NCBI RefSeq assembly: GCF_002831625.1
Contig: NZ_CP025116.1
Location: 806,001-870,000, forward strand
Reading direction: 5' to 3'
Source of the DNA: Nonlabens sp. MB-3u-79
Lineage (GTDB): Bacteria; Bacteroidota; Bacteroidia; Flavobacteriales; Flavobacteriaceae
Length of the DNA: 64,000 nucleotides
Shown: in pieces, positions 35,187 to 42,243 of the stretch
Numbering within the stretch: position 1 is the first letter of the stretch
Layout of the letters: the number at the start of each line of letters is the position of its first letter
Notes under the pieces: generated by a model
Databases searched by the model: none
What the model was told of the DNA's origin: nothing
Seen by the model: only the letters and a program-made list of their open reading frames with translations
Position numbers and translations under genes: made by a program

Positions 35187-38100
35187 TTATCCCACCACAA
35201 AATTTACAATCTTACCCGGTACGATAATCGTTTTGCGTATTTGTTTTCCTTCTAATTGCTCTTGCACTTTCTCATTAGCAAGTACCATTTTCTCCAACTC
35301 GTCTTTAGAAATAGCTACTGGTAAATCAAGGGTAAACTTCATCTTCCCGTTAAAGGAGATCGGATAGGTCTTGCTACTCTCTACCAAATACTTTTCATCA
35401 AAAATCGGGAAAGGCGCTTCACTAATAGACTCTTTATGACCCAATAAAGACCATAATTCCTCTGCGATATGCGGTGCATATGGCGATACTAGAATCGCAA
35501 GCGGTTCTAAGACCTCACGGCTATTGCATTTTTGAGCGGTCAATTCGTTCACAGCAATCATAAAACTACTCACACTGGTGTTAAAAGAAAAGTTCTCAAT
35601 ATCTTCTTGAGTTTTCTTAATGGCTTTGTGCAAGATCTTCATACTGTCTGGAGAAGCTTTCTCGTCGCTTACTGAGAATCCAGCATCGTTATGGTACAAC
35701 TTCCAGAGTTTTTTTATAAAACCGTATACTCCAGTGATTCCTGCCGTATTCCATGGCTTGGCTTGTTCTAGTGGTCCTAAAAACATCTCGTACAACCTCA
35801 AGGTATCTGCGCCATATTGCTCACAAATATCATCTGGACTCACCACATTGTACTTGGACTTGGACATTTTTTCTACTTCGCGAAGTACAGCAATTCTATC
35901 ATTTGGCACAATTTCATTTCCATCATAATAATCAGCTCCCTGAATCCATTGGTATCGCTCATCTGATGGAATATTCTTGACATTTACAGTGTTATCTAGG
36001 CCAACGTAATTGACATCTAAATGAGATGATTTGTATTTTTTATAGATTAAATCAAATTGATCTGTGATACCATTAAGCTCTTTAAAAAGATCAGTCACCT
36101 CGATTATATGTAACTTTAAATTTGAATGAAGACTAGAAACAGCTGCTTTTTCATCTAATTCTTTTGCAAATGATGTGTCTATTATTATTTGACAGTTCAG
36201 CTGATGAAAATCACCTTCTCCGTCTTCATAACCAATTTCTAAATAATTTAAAAAAGCGCTCTCACCAAGTATCATACCTTGATTGATCATCTTTTTAAAG
36301 GGTTCTTTTACGGTGACCTTTCCTAGATCGTGTAATAACTTTATCCAAAACCTGCTATACAACAAGTGTCCGGTCGCATGCTCGCTTCCTCCTATATAGA
36401 GGTCTACATTTTCCCAGTATTCTTGTGCCTCACTAGAGAACATCTCCTTCTCATTATGAGCATCCATATATCTGAACATGTACCAAGAACTTCCTGCCCA
36501 ACCTGGCATGGTGTTGAGTTCTAGTGGGTACATATGTTGATCCCATCCTAAATCCTTCCTTGAGGGAAGGACTTCATCTTCATTTTTAAAGAACTCTGGT
36601 CGTTGTTTTATTAATTCTGAGATTTTTAAAAGAACAGCTTTCGTGTCATTTATTACCTCTTCATTTGTAAATCTGATGACTTTATATCCTAATTTTTGCT
36701 CTAATTTTAAAGTTCGTTGGTCATCTTTATCAACTTGAAATTCGTGATACTTACCCTCTAATTCAACAATCAACTTACGTGAAAGACATACAAAATCTGG
36801 AATAAATTCATCAATAGGATGCTGTTCTCTAAATTTAAAACCTGTCTTTTTACCTTTTAACTCTTTCCATAGCACAGCTTCTGCTTCGGTTGGATTATTA
36901 CGCATTTCTTGTGCAAGCTGTAATAAAGTGGATGCAATTTCTGGTTTTGCCGTAAAATAACCTGGAGTTGAATTGCTCTCCCTTCTTAAATTCTTCTCTG
37001 CGGGAAGGACTTTGCTTTTCCCGTCAGAAACACTTGTTTTTTCTGAAATTCCCTTCCCTTCGGGAAGGGTTAGGGATGGGTTGGCCACCACACAATTATT
37101 CTTTTCATCCCAATGCCAGTGTGTCGCACGACCCAAAGGCGGCGCACCATCTTCTGTTGGCAAATATTCGTCCACTTCTGGCAACTCTAAAGGCAAATGC
37201 TTGCGGTCTATCATTTGTGGCAAGCCGTCTTTATAGTATACCGGGAAAGGCTCGCCCCAGTAACGCTGTCTAGAAAATACCGCATCACGCAATCGGTAAT
37301 TTGTTTTCCCTTTTCCAGCTCCTATTTCTTCAAGTTTTTCAATCGCCGCAGCCATCGCTCCAGACTTATAACTCATTCCGTTTAAGAAATCACTATTACA
37401 AATAGGTGTTTTATCTTTAGGGGTATAGGCTTCTTTAGAGATATCAATACCGTCAAATATATTTTTGATCGCAGGCATTCCTTGTTGACCTGCAAAAAAG
37501 TTAGCAAACGCATGATCACGCTCATCGCCACATGGCACCGCCATTACGGCTCCTGTTCCATAACCTGCCAGCACGTAATCTCCTATCCAAACGGGCACTG
37601 ACTCCCCACTTAATGGGTGGGTAGCATAAGCCCCAGTAAATACCCCGCTTATGGTCTTCACATCAGCCATACGTTCTCTTTCTGAACGTGCCGCGGTTGC
37701 TTTTTTATAGGTTTCTATCGCCTCTTTTTGCTCAGGAGTCGTAATAATATCTACAAGCTCATGCTCTGGTGCAAGTGTCATAAAGGTTACTCCATATATC
37801 GTATCTGGCCGAGTGGTAAACACATCAATTTTTGCCCCATTGCCTGCGGCATTTCCCCAAAGGGAAAAGTTTTCATTATGCTTAGATTCTAATGGAAACG
37901 ATACCATCGCCCCAACAGATTTCCCTATCCAGTTTCTCTGTATTTCTTTAATAGATTCTGACCAGTCCAATCCTTCTAAATCGTTCAATAAACGTTCTGC
38001 AAAGGCACTGATGCGCATCATCCACTGGCGCATTTTTTTGCGCACCACAGGATGCCCACCACGTTCAGAAACACCATTGACAATCTCGTCATTTGCGAGC

Positions 38101-38801
38101 ACGGTTCCCAGTGCTGGACACCAGTTGACTTCTGTATTGGCAAGAAAAGTCAATCGATAATCTAGTAATACTTCTTGTTGTTCTTGGTCTGTAAACGCGT
38201 TCCACTCTGCAGCTGTGAAGTCTCTTAAATCCTCGTCTGTGGCAGCGTTGATGTTGTTGGTTCCGCTTTCGCGAAAGCGAGATTCCAACTCACTTATCAA
38301 AATAGCTTTGTCAGCGTCTTTATCGTACCAGCTGTCAAAAAGTAGGATAAAAATCTCTTGAGTATATTTATAATAATCTGGTGAAGAGGTCCTTACTTCT
38401 CGATCCCAGTCAAAGCTAAAACCAATGCGATCCATCTGCTTGCGGTACCCTGCAATCTTATTTCCAGATTTATCTGTTCCACCTTCTATATTTGTTTTAG
38501 TAGTTTCGGCAGGATGCTGACCGGTCTGAATCGCATATTGCTCTGCTGGCAATCCAAAACTATCGTACCCCATAGGATGCAATACATTAAAACCCGTATG
38601 ACGCTTGTAGCGGGAAACGATATCACTAGCGATATAACCTAACGGATGACCTACATGTAAGCCCGCACCACTAGGGTACGGAAACATATCAAGTGCGTAA
38701 AATTTAGGCTTATCTGAATTATTTACCGCTTTAAATGTCTTATGAGTCGCCCAATGCATTTGCCATTTTGCTTCTATTGCTTTGTGATCGTAGAGTAACA
38801 T
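35187..38801 (-). CDS. leuS: Leucyl-tRNA synthetase with in-frame DUF559 nuclease domain
   Basis: A 1204-residue class I synthetase, much longer than usual (E. coli about 860). HIGH is HVGH (49-52), the editing domain follows, LNTMPGWAGSSWY marks the return to the catalytic core, and KMSKS is at about residue 976. An extra block of about 180 residues (574-753) interrupts the strip between NNCVVA and DQHMYPLELNTMPGWAG. It contains a DUF559/Vsr-like nuclease domain (about 614-735). The palindrome encodes RFRES at 175-179 within a variable loop. A TATTTTTG box (38828-38821) lies 20 bp upstream of the ATG. The synthetase must be functional, since it is presumably the only copy, so the insert is tolerated or removed. 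Confidence 0.93.
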   Translation of the reverse strand: MLLYDHKAIEAKWQMHWATHKTFKAVNNSDKPKFYALDMFPYPSGAGLHVGHPLGYIASDIVSRYKRHTGFNVLHPMGYDSFGLPAEQYAIQTGQHPAETTKTNIEGGTDKSGNKIAGYRKQMDRIGFSFDWDREVRTSSPDYYKYTQEIFILLFDSWYDKDADKAILISELESRFRESGTNNINAATDEDLRDFTAAEWNAFTDQEQQEVLLDYRLTFLANTEVNWCPALGTVLANDEIVNGVSERGGHPVVRKKMRQWMMRISAFAERLLNDLEGLDWSESIKEIQRNWIGKSVGAMVSFPLESKHNENFSLWGNAAGNGAKIDVFTTRPDTIYGVTFMTLAPEHELVDIITTPEQKEAIETYKKATAARSERERMADVKTISGVFTGAYATHPLSGESVPVWIGDYVLAGYGTGAVMAVPCGDERDHAFANFFAGQQGMPAIKNIFDGIDISKEAYTPKDKTPICNSDFLNGMSYKSGAMAAAIEKLEEIGAGKGKTNYRLRDAVFSRQRYWGEPFPVYYKDGLPQMIDRKHLPLELPEVDEYLPTEDGAPPLGRATHWHWDEKNNCVVANPSLTLPEGKGISEKTSVSDGKSKVLPAEKNLRRESNSTPGYFTAKPEIASTLLQLAQEMRNNPTEAEAVLWKELKGKKTGFKFREQHPIDEFIPDFVCLSRKLIVELEGKYHEFQVDKDDQRTLKLEQKLGYKVIRFTNEEVINDTKAVLLKISELIKQRPEFFKNEDEVLPSRKDLGWDQHMYPLELNTMPGWAGSSWYMFRYMDAHNEKEMFSSEAQEYWENVDLYIGGSEHATGHLLYSRFWIKLLHDLGKVTVKEPFKKMINQGMILGESAFLNYLEIGYEDGEGDFHQLNCQIIIDTSFAKELDEKAAVSSLHSNLKLHIIEVTDLFKELNGITDQFDLIYKKYKSSHLDVNYVGLDNTVNVKNIPSDERYQWIQGADYYDGNEIVPNDRIAVLREVEKMSKSKYNVVSPDDICEQYGADTLRLYEMFLGPLEQAKPWNTAGITGVYGFIKKLWKLYHNDAGFSVSDEKASPDSMKILHKAIKKTQEDIENFSFNTSVSSFMIAVNELTAQKCNSREVLEPLAILVSPYAPHIAEELWSLLGHKESISEAPFPIFDEKYLVESSKTYPISFNGKMKFTLDLPVAISKDELEKMVLANEKVQEQLEGKQIRKTIIVPGKIVNFVVG
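36541..37082 (-). mobile_element. REP-flanked DUF559 nuclease cassette inside leuS
   Basis: About 540 bp in frame with leuS. The upstream end is a REP-like palindrome, CCCTTCCC-TTC-GGGAAGGG (37051-37069) followed by TTAGGGATGGGT, translated as NPSLTLPEGKG. Two related repeats with AAGTCCTTCCC (minus strand, near 37000 and 36570) bracket the nuclease part and translate as KVLPAEKNL and EVLPSRKDL. Between them lies a DUF559 domain: NPTEAEAVLWKELKGKKTGFKF, IDEFIPDFVC, LIVELEGKYHE, and GYKVIRFTNEEV. The PD-(D/E)xK residues look intact. No intein splicing motifs are present. It appears to be a mobile nuclease cassette that kept the host frame open. Confidence 0.75.
38264..38279. repeat. Palindromic element, copy 9 (inside leuS)
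   Basis: Perfect 16-bp palindrome in the RFRES frame, residues 175-179 of the synthetase. Confidence 0.9.
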
Positions 38802-38820
38802 AGTTTCTTCTTCTAAGGCG

Positions 38821-38828
38821 CAAAAATA
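38821..38828 (-). promoter_or_regulatory. -7 box of leuS
   Basis: TATTTTTG on the minus strand, 19 bp before the leuS ATG. No clear TTTG is seen at the expected distance. Confidence 0.45.
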
Positions 38829-38946
38829 CTAAAGCGCAGGCTATTTGTGGTTGTTAATATGCCCGGAGTACTGGAAAAGGCTTTTGGAAAGCTCCTTATA
38901 TAAGCTACCTGTCTATTATTCATGAGTGGATCACGGCTCAGCCGAA

Positions 38947-39002
38947 AGTGAGAAAGCTAGATGGGGTGTTGGAATAGGCCTACTATATAGGCCTTTCTCA
39001 CT
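38947..39002. other. Nested hairpin in the leuS-ftsX divergent region
   Basis: AGTGAGAAAG (38947-38956) pairs perfectly with CTTTCTCACT (38993-39002). The loop holds the palindrome TAGGCCTA and a second TATAGGCCT. It is followed by CCTTTTTA on the plus strand. It could be a small structured RNA, a terminator of an unseen transcript, or a repeat remnant. The rest of this 329-bp gap shows no gene. Confidence 0.4.
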
Positions 39003-39130
39003 CCTTTTTAAACTAAAAACAGACTAAAAAGCATAGTGATACGTTTGTGAATTAAAATATATGTCTGGAACTCGTTCTAGGTCTGTTACTTTGTTATTTT
39101 TGTAAATCGATTCACGTAGTTGTAAAATTT

Positions 39131-40009
39131 ATGCCTTCACCGTCCAGTTATCAAAAACGTCGTTTGTTCAGCTCCTATTTTTGGGTAGTGATCAGTTTAT
39201 TTTTAGTTCTTTTTATGTTGGGACTCCAAGGCTTTTTCTTGCTCAACAGTCAGAAACTAGCCGATTACTTCCGCGAGCAGGTGCCCATGTCTATCTATTT
39301 TAAAGACACCGCTAAGGATGTAGAAATGCGCCAGCTAGAGAAAACGCTACAAATGGCAGATTATACTAAAAACGCTGTTTTTGTGAGTAGTGAAGAAGGT
39401 GCGCAACGCACTAAAGAAGATCTAGGAGAAGATTTTGTAGCTCAACTAGATGGATTTAATCCGATTCCTAATTCCATAGACGTGCGATTGAACGCAAAAT
39501 TTGTTACCGCAACAGAAATACAGCAAATCGCAGATGATCTAGCAGCAAAGAATTATGTTCAAGAAGTGAGTTATGATAAGCCATTGGTTTCTTTACTCAA
39601 CGAAAACGTAAAACGCATCTCTTTCTGGATGCTGATTGTTTCTGGACTTTTTATTCTTATCGCTTTTTTACTCATCAACAGCTCCATAAGGTTGAGCGTA
39701 TATGCCAAACGATTTACTATAAAAACCATGCAAATGGTAGGTGCTACCAAAGGTTTTATACGCAAACCTTTTATCCTAACTAGCATTAAGCTGGGGCTAG
39801 TTGCAGCACTACTCGCCTTAGGATTGCTAGCCGTAGTTGTTTATTATGCCGACGGTTTTGTGCCAGAATTAGAGATACTCAAGAACTATCAAATGCTTGC
39901 GATATTATTTGTCGGCGTTTTAGTTTTCGGAATTTTAATAAGTTTGATCAGTACCTTTTTTGCAACTACACGTTATTTAAATCTGAGAACAGATCAGTTG
40001 TATTACTAG
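39131..40009 (+). CDS. ftsX: Cell-division ABC transporter permease FtsX
   Basis: A 292-residue FtsX with a cytoplasmic N-terminal stub, helix 1 (about 14-38), an extracytoplasmic domain (about 40-165), then three helices (about 170-195, 218-240 and 258-283). The segments MSIYFKD, NPIPNSIDVRLNAKF and KTMQMVGATKGFIRKPF are typical. With FtsE it controls peptidoglycan hydrolases at the septum. ftsE is not adjacent, as is usual in Bacteroidetes. It is followed, after a repeat-rich gap, by DUF3098 and uppP, a conserved neighbourhood. A TATTTTTG box (39095-39102) precedes the ATG by 28 bp. Confidence 0.92.
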   Translation: MPSPSSYQKRRLFSSYFWVVISLFLVLFMLGLQGFFLLNSQKLADYFREQVPMSIYFKDTAKDVEMRQLEKTLQMADYTKNAVFVSSEEGAQRTKEDLGEDFVAQLDGFNPIPNSIDVRLNAKFVTATEIQQIADDLAAKNYVQEVSYDKPLVSLLNENVKRISFWMLIVSGLFILIAFLLINSSIRLSVYAKRFTIKTMQMVGATKGFIRKPFILTSIKLGLVAALLALGLLAVVVYYADGFVPELEILKNYQMLAILFVGVLVFGILISLISTFFATTRYLNLRTDQLYY

Positions 40010-40010
40010 T

Positions 40011-40185
40011 GAACTCGAACTCGAATTTGAATTTGAACTCGAATTTGAACTCGAATTTGAATTTGAAAAATGAATGTATTTTGCTTTAGCAACTTACGGG
40101 GTTAGTTAACGGAAATAGAAATGAAACCGTTTCCCAAAGCTGAAAGAGTGAGGTTTCTTGAGAAATTGAACTTGAACTCGAACTT
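40011..40185 (+). repeat. Degenerate GAA[C/T]T[C/T] hexamer array
   Basis: Nine head-to-tail hexamers, GAACTC or GAATTT, run from 40011 to 40064, starting one base after the ftsX stop codon. A second short block of GAACTT/GAACTC units lies at 40168-40185. There are no spacers, so this is not a CRISPR. No coding function is seen. Confidence 0.75.
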
Positions 40186-40323
40186 GAAAACTGGAAAGAA
40201 ATCTGTTTCGTCACGTTTAATATTGCAAAAGTATAGGCCTGCCGGAGCTTATCAAAGAAGGCATACTAGATAATATAACCGGTTTACTCATGATGTAAAT
40301 CGATCTGAAAAAGATAATAAACG

Positions 40324-40393
40324 ATTCCGCAACAGGTGCGGAATGACAATAAAAAAAGAAAACCCCTTCCCTTGAGGGAAGGCTGGGATGGGT
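40324..40393 (+). repeat. Two adjacent REP-like hairpins
   Basis: ATTCCGCA-ACAGG-TGCGGAAT (40324-40344) is followed by CCTTCCCT-TG-AGGGAAGG (40365-40382) and CTGGGATGGGT. The second hairpin with its GGGATGGGT tail is the same family as the element at the edge of the leuS nuclease cassette (37051-37080). Confidence 0.75.
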
Positions 40394-40418
40394 GTTTCAC
40401 TCCTATAAAGTATTAAAA

Positions 40419-40727
40419 ATGAAAAAAAGAACTAATCAAGAATCAAAATCTAAAGCTGCTCGCAACGAAGAGCAATCTCTAGTAGAAGACAATGTCCAAC
40501 CTAGTTTTGAATTTATTTTTAAAAAGAAAAACTATGTGTGGATGATTATTGGTTTGGTGGTCATCGCATCAGGTTTTGCACTTATGGCCGGCGGCGGCAC
40601 AGAAGATCCTGCTGTTTTTAACGAAGACATTTTTTCATGGAGACGTATAAGACTTGCTCCTATGCTTGTTTTGGCAGGCTTTGGGATTGAGATGTATGCG
40701 ATTCTATTAAACCCAGACAAGAAGTAA
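40419..40727 (+). CDS. DUF3098 family membrane protein
   Basis: About 102 residues from ATG 40419 (MKKRTNQ); an ATG nine codons upstream lies next to the REP-like repeat and is less likely. A charged N-terminus (about 1-40) precedes two membrane helices (about 45-64 and 82-99), with the family motif FIFKKKNYVWMIIGLVVIASGFALMAGG between and RRIRLAPMLVLAGFGIEMYAIL after. The function of DUF3098 is unknown. Its stop codon is directly followed by the uppP ATG, and the ftsX-DUF3098-uppP order is widely kept in Bacteroidetes, pointing to envelope biogenesis. Confidence 0.82.
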   Translation: MKKRTNQESKSKAARNEEQSLVEDNVQPSFEFIFKKKNYVWMIIGLVVIASGFALMAGGGTEDPAVFNEDIFSWRRIRLAPMLVLAGFGIEMYAILLNPDKK

Positions 40728-41537
40728 ATGGAAACTTTTGACGCATTTGTATTAGGAGTTATTCAAGGACTAACGGAGTTTTTACCCGTTTCTTCCAGTG
40801 GACATATTGAGTTAGGAAAAGCAGTGCTAGGAACTGATATCGCTAATAAAGAGGAAAATTTGCTCTTTACAGTTGTCGTTCATTTTGCTACTGCATTGAG
40901 TACAATTATCGTTTTTAGAAAAGACATTGTAGAACTATTTAAAGGTCTTTTATCCTTTAAATGGAACGAAGAAACTCAGTTTACTTTTAAAATTGTCTTG
41001 TCCATGATTCCTGCGGTTATTATAGGATTGCTTTTTGAAAAGGAATTGGAAAAACTATTTGAAGGTCAGATTCTTCTGGTAGGTTTTATGTTGATCATTA
41101 CAGGTTTGTTGTTGTTTCTAGCTGGTAGAGCCAAAAGAACTGAAAAAGGTGTCAGCTGGACGGATGCGCTCATCATAGGAGTGTCTCAAGCCATTGCCAT
41201 ATTACCAGGAATATCTAGAAGTGGTGCTACTATTTCTACCTCTGTTCTTTTAGGAAATGACAGAGCAAAAGCAGCTCGCTTCTCTTTTTTAATGGTCGTT
41301 CCACTCATTTTTGGAAAAATTGCAAAGGACCTTTTAGAAATTATTAAAGGAGATTCGGTGATCGAGTCTGTTTCTACTACACCATTGATTGTAGGATTTT
41401 TTGCTGCTTTTATTGTTGGCTTATTGGCTTGTACTTGGATGATATCGCTGGTGCGCAAAGCAAAGCTTCATTATTTTTCTTACTACTGTTTTGCAGTAGG
41501 AGTTGTCGCGATAGTTGCTGGAGTAGTGAATTCTTAG
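40728..41537 (+). CDS. uppP: Undecaprenyl-diphosphatase
   Basis: A 269-residue BacA/UppP-family polytopic membrane phosphatase. It removes one phosphate from undecaprenyl diphosphate so the carrier can be reused in cell-wall synthesis. Both signature motifs are intact: GLTEFLPVSSSGHIELG (about 14-30) and LPGISRSGATI (about 157-167). Eight membrane segments are predicted. It is translationally adjacent to DUF3098 (no gap). The usual downstream truB is replaced here by a DinB-like gene. Confidence 0.94.
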   Translation: METFDAFVLGVIQGLTEFLPVSSSGHIELGKAVLGTDIANKEENLLFTVVVHFATALSTIIVFRKDIVELFKGLLSFKWNEETQFTFKIVLSMIPAVIIGLLFEKELEKLFEGQILLVGFMLIITGLLLFLAGRAKRTEKGVSWTDALIIGVSQAIAILPGISRSGATISTSVLLGNDRAKAARFSFLMVVPLIFGKIAKDLLEIIKGDSVIESVSTTPLIVGFFAAFIVGLLACTWMISLVRKAKLHYFSYYCFAVGVVAIVAGVVNS

Positions 41538-41608
41538 AATCTGCACCCTTATCTTTACAAGTAAGACTGCTGATTTTCTTGTTACCTTTAATTATTAAAA
41601 CAATTGGT

Positions 41609-42124
41609 ATGCAAAAATCACTTTTACTTCTGGCTTTATTTATAAGTTCTATTTCTATGGCTCAACAGGTCACTTTTAAAGGTGCCTTCTTGGAGAAATG
41701 GAACAATTCCCGTGATTACCTCATCGCTGTAGCTGAAGCTATGCCAGAAGAACATTACGACTATAAACCTACGAAGAGGCAAAGATCTTTTAAAGAACAA
41801 TTGCTTCATATTCAAGGGAACATCAACTGGCTCGATCAATCCTATTTCTCTAAATCTGAAGATACTGGAGATCAACAGGATGACCCTGGACTGAATAAAG
41901 CAAAAATCATAGCCTTACTACACAACACTTTTGATACTGTTTACAGGGATATTGAGAACTCCTCAGCAACAGAATTAAAGGAAAGCGTCCGATTCTTTGC
42001 TGGTCCTAAATCAAAATTACAGATCATGAATTTACTACAAGATCATGTGACACATCATAGAGGTCAATTACTCGTTTATCTCAACCTTAAAGATGTTACT
42101 CCTCCTAGTTATAGTGGTTGGTGA
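41609..42124 (+). CDS. Secreted DinB-family protein
   Basis: About 171 residues from ATG 41609 with a signal peptide (MQKSLLLLALFISSISMAQ). The mature part is a DinB/YfiT four-helix bundle. Candidate metal-binding histidines are in FKEQLLHIQGNINW (about 66) and in QDHVTHHRGQLLVYL (about 147-151). This is the H-x(n)-HHRGQ pattern of the superfamily, which includes thiol-dependent transferases. Export to the periplasm distinguishes it from most DinB proteins. Function unknown. It is convergent with the M16 pair and separated by a bidirectional terminator. Confidence 0.78.
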   Translation: MQKSLLLLALFISSISMAQQVTFKGAFLEKWNNSRDYLIAVAEAMPEEHYDYKPTKRQRSFKEQLLHIQGNINWLDQSYFSKSEDTGDQQDDPGLNKAKIIALLHNTFDTVYRDIENSSATELKESVRFFAGPKSKLQIMNLLQDHVTHHRGQLLVYLNLKDVTPPSYSGW

Positions 42125-42144
42125 TGTTCACTTTTATCAAATAA

Positions 42145-42175
42145 AAAAACGGCTTCTATTTCTAGAAGCCGTTTT
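42145..42175. terminator. Bidirectional terminator between the DinB-like and M16 genes
   Basis: AAAAACGGCTTCTA (42145-42158) and TAGAAGCCGTTTTT (42163-42176) form a 14-bp perfect stem with a 4-nt loop. It has T runs on both strands, which suits the convergent arrangement. Confidence 0.88.
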
Positions 42176-42204
42176 TGTTATTCTATAATTAATAAATGCT
42201 AGCC

Positions 42205-42220
42205 CGCTTTCGCGAAAGCG
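42205..42220. repeat. Palindromic element, copy 10 (intergenic)
   Basis: Perfect palindrome flanked by C and G (CC...GG), between the terminator and the end of the M16 gene. Confidence 0.9.
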
Positions 42221-42243
42221 GAACACCTATCTATTCCTGTTGA

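Noticed and set aside
36541..37082. Intein in leuS
   Set aside because: No Cys/Ser/Thr splice junctions, no block A/B/F/G motifs, and a small DUF559 rather than LAGLIDADG or HNH domain. A plain in-frame insertion fits better.
40011..40064. Possible CRISPR-like array
   Set aside because: Six-base units head to tail without spacers. A simple tandem repeat, with no cas genes.
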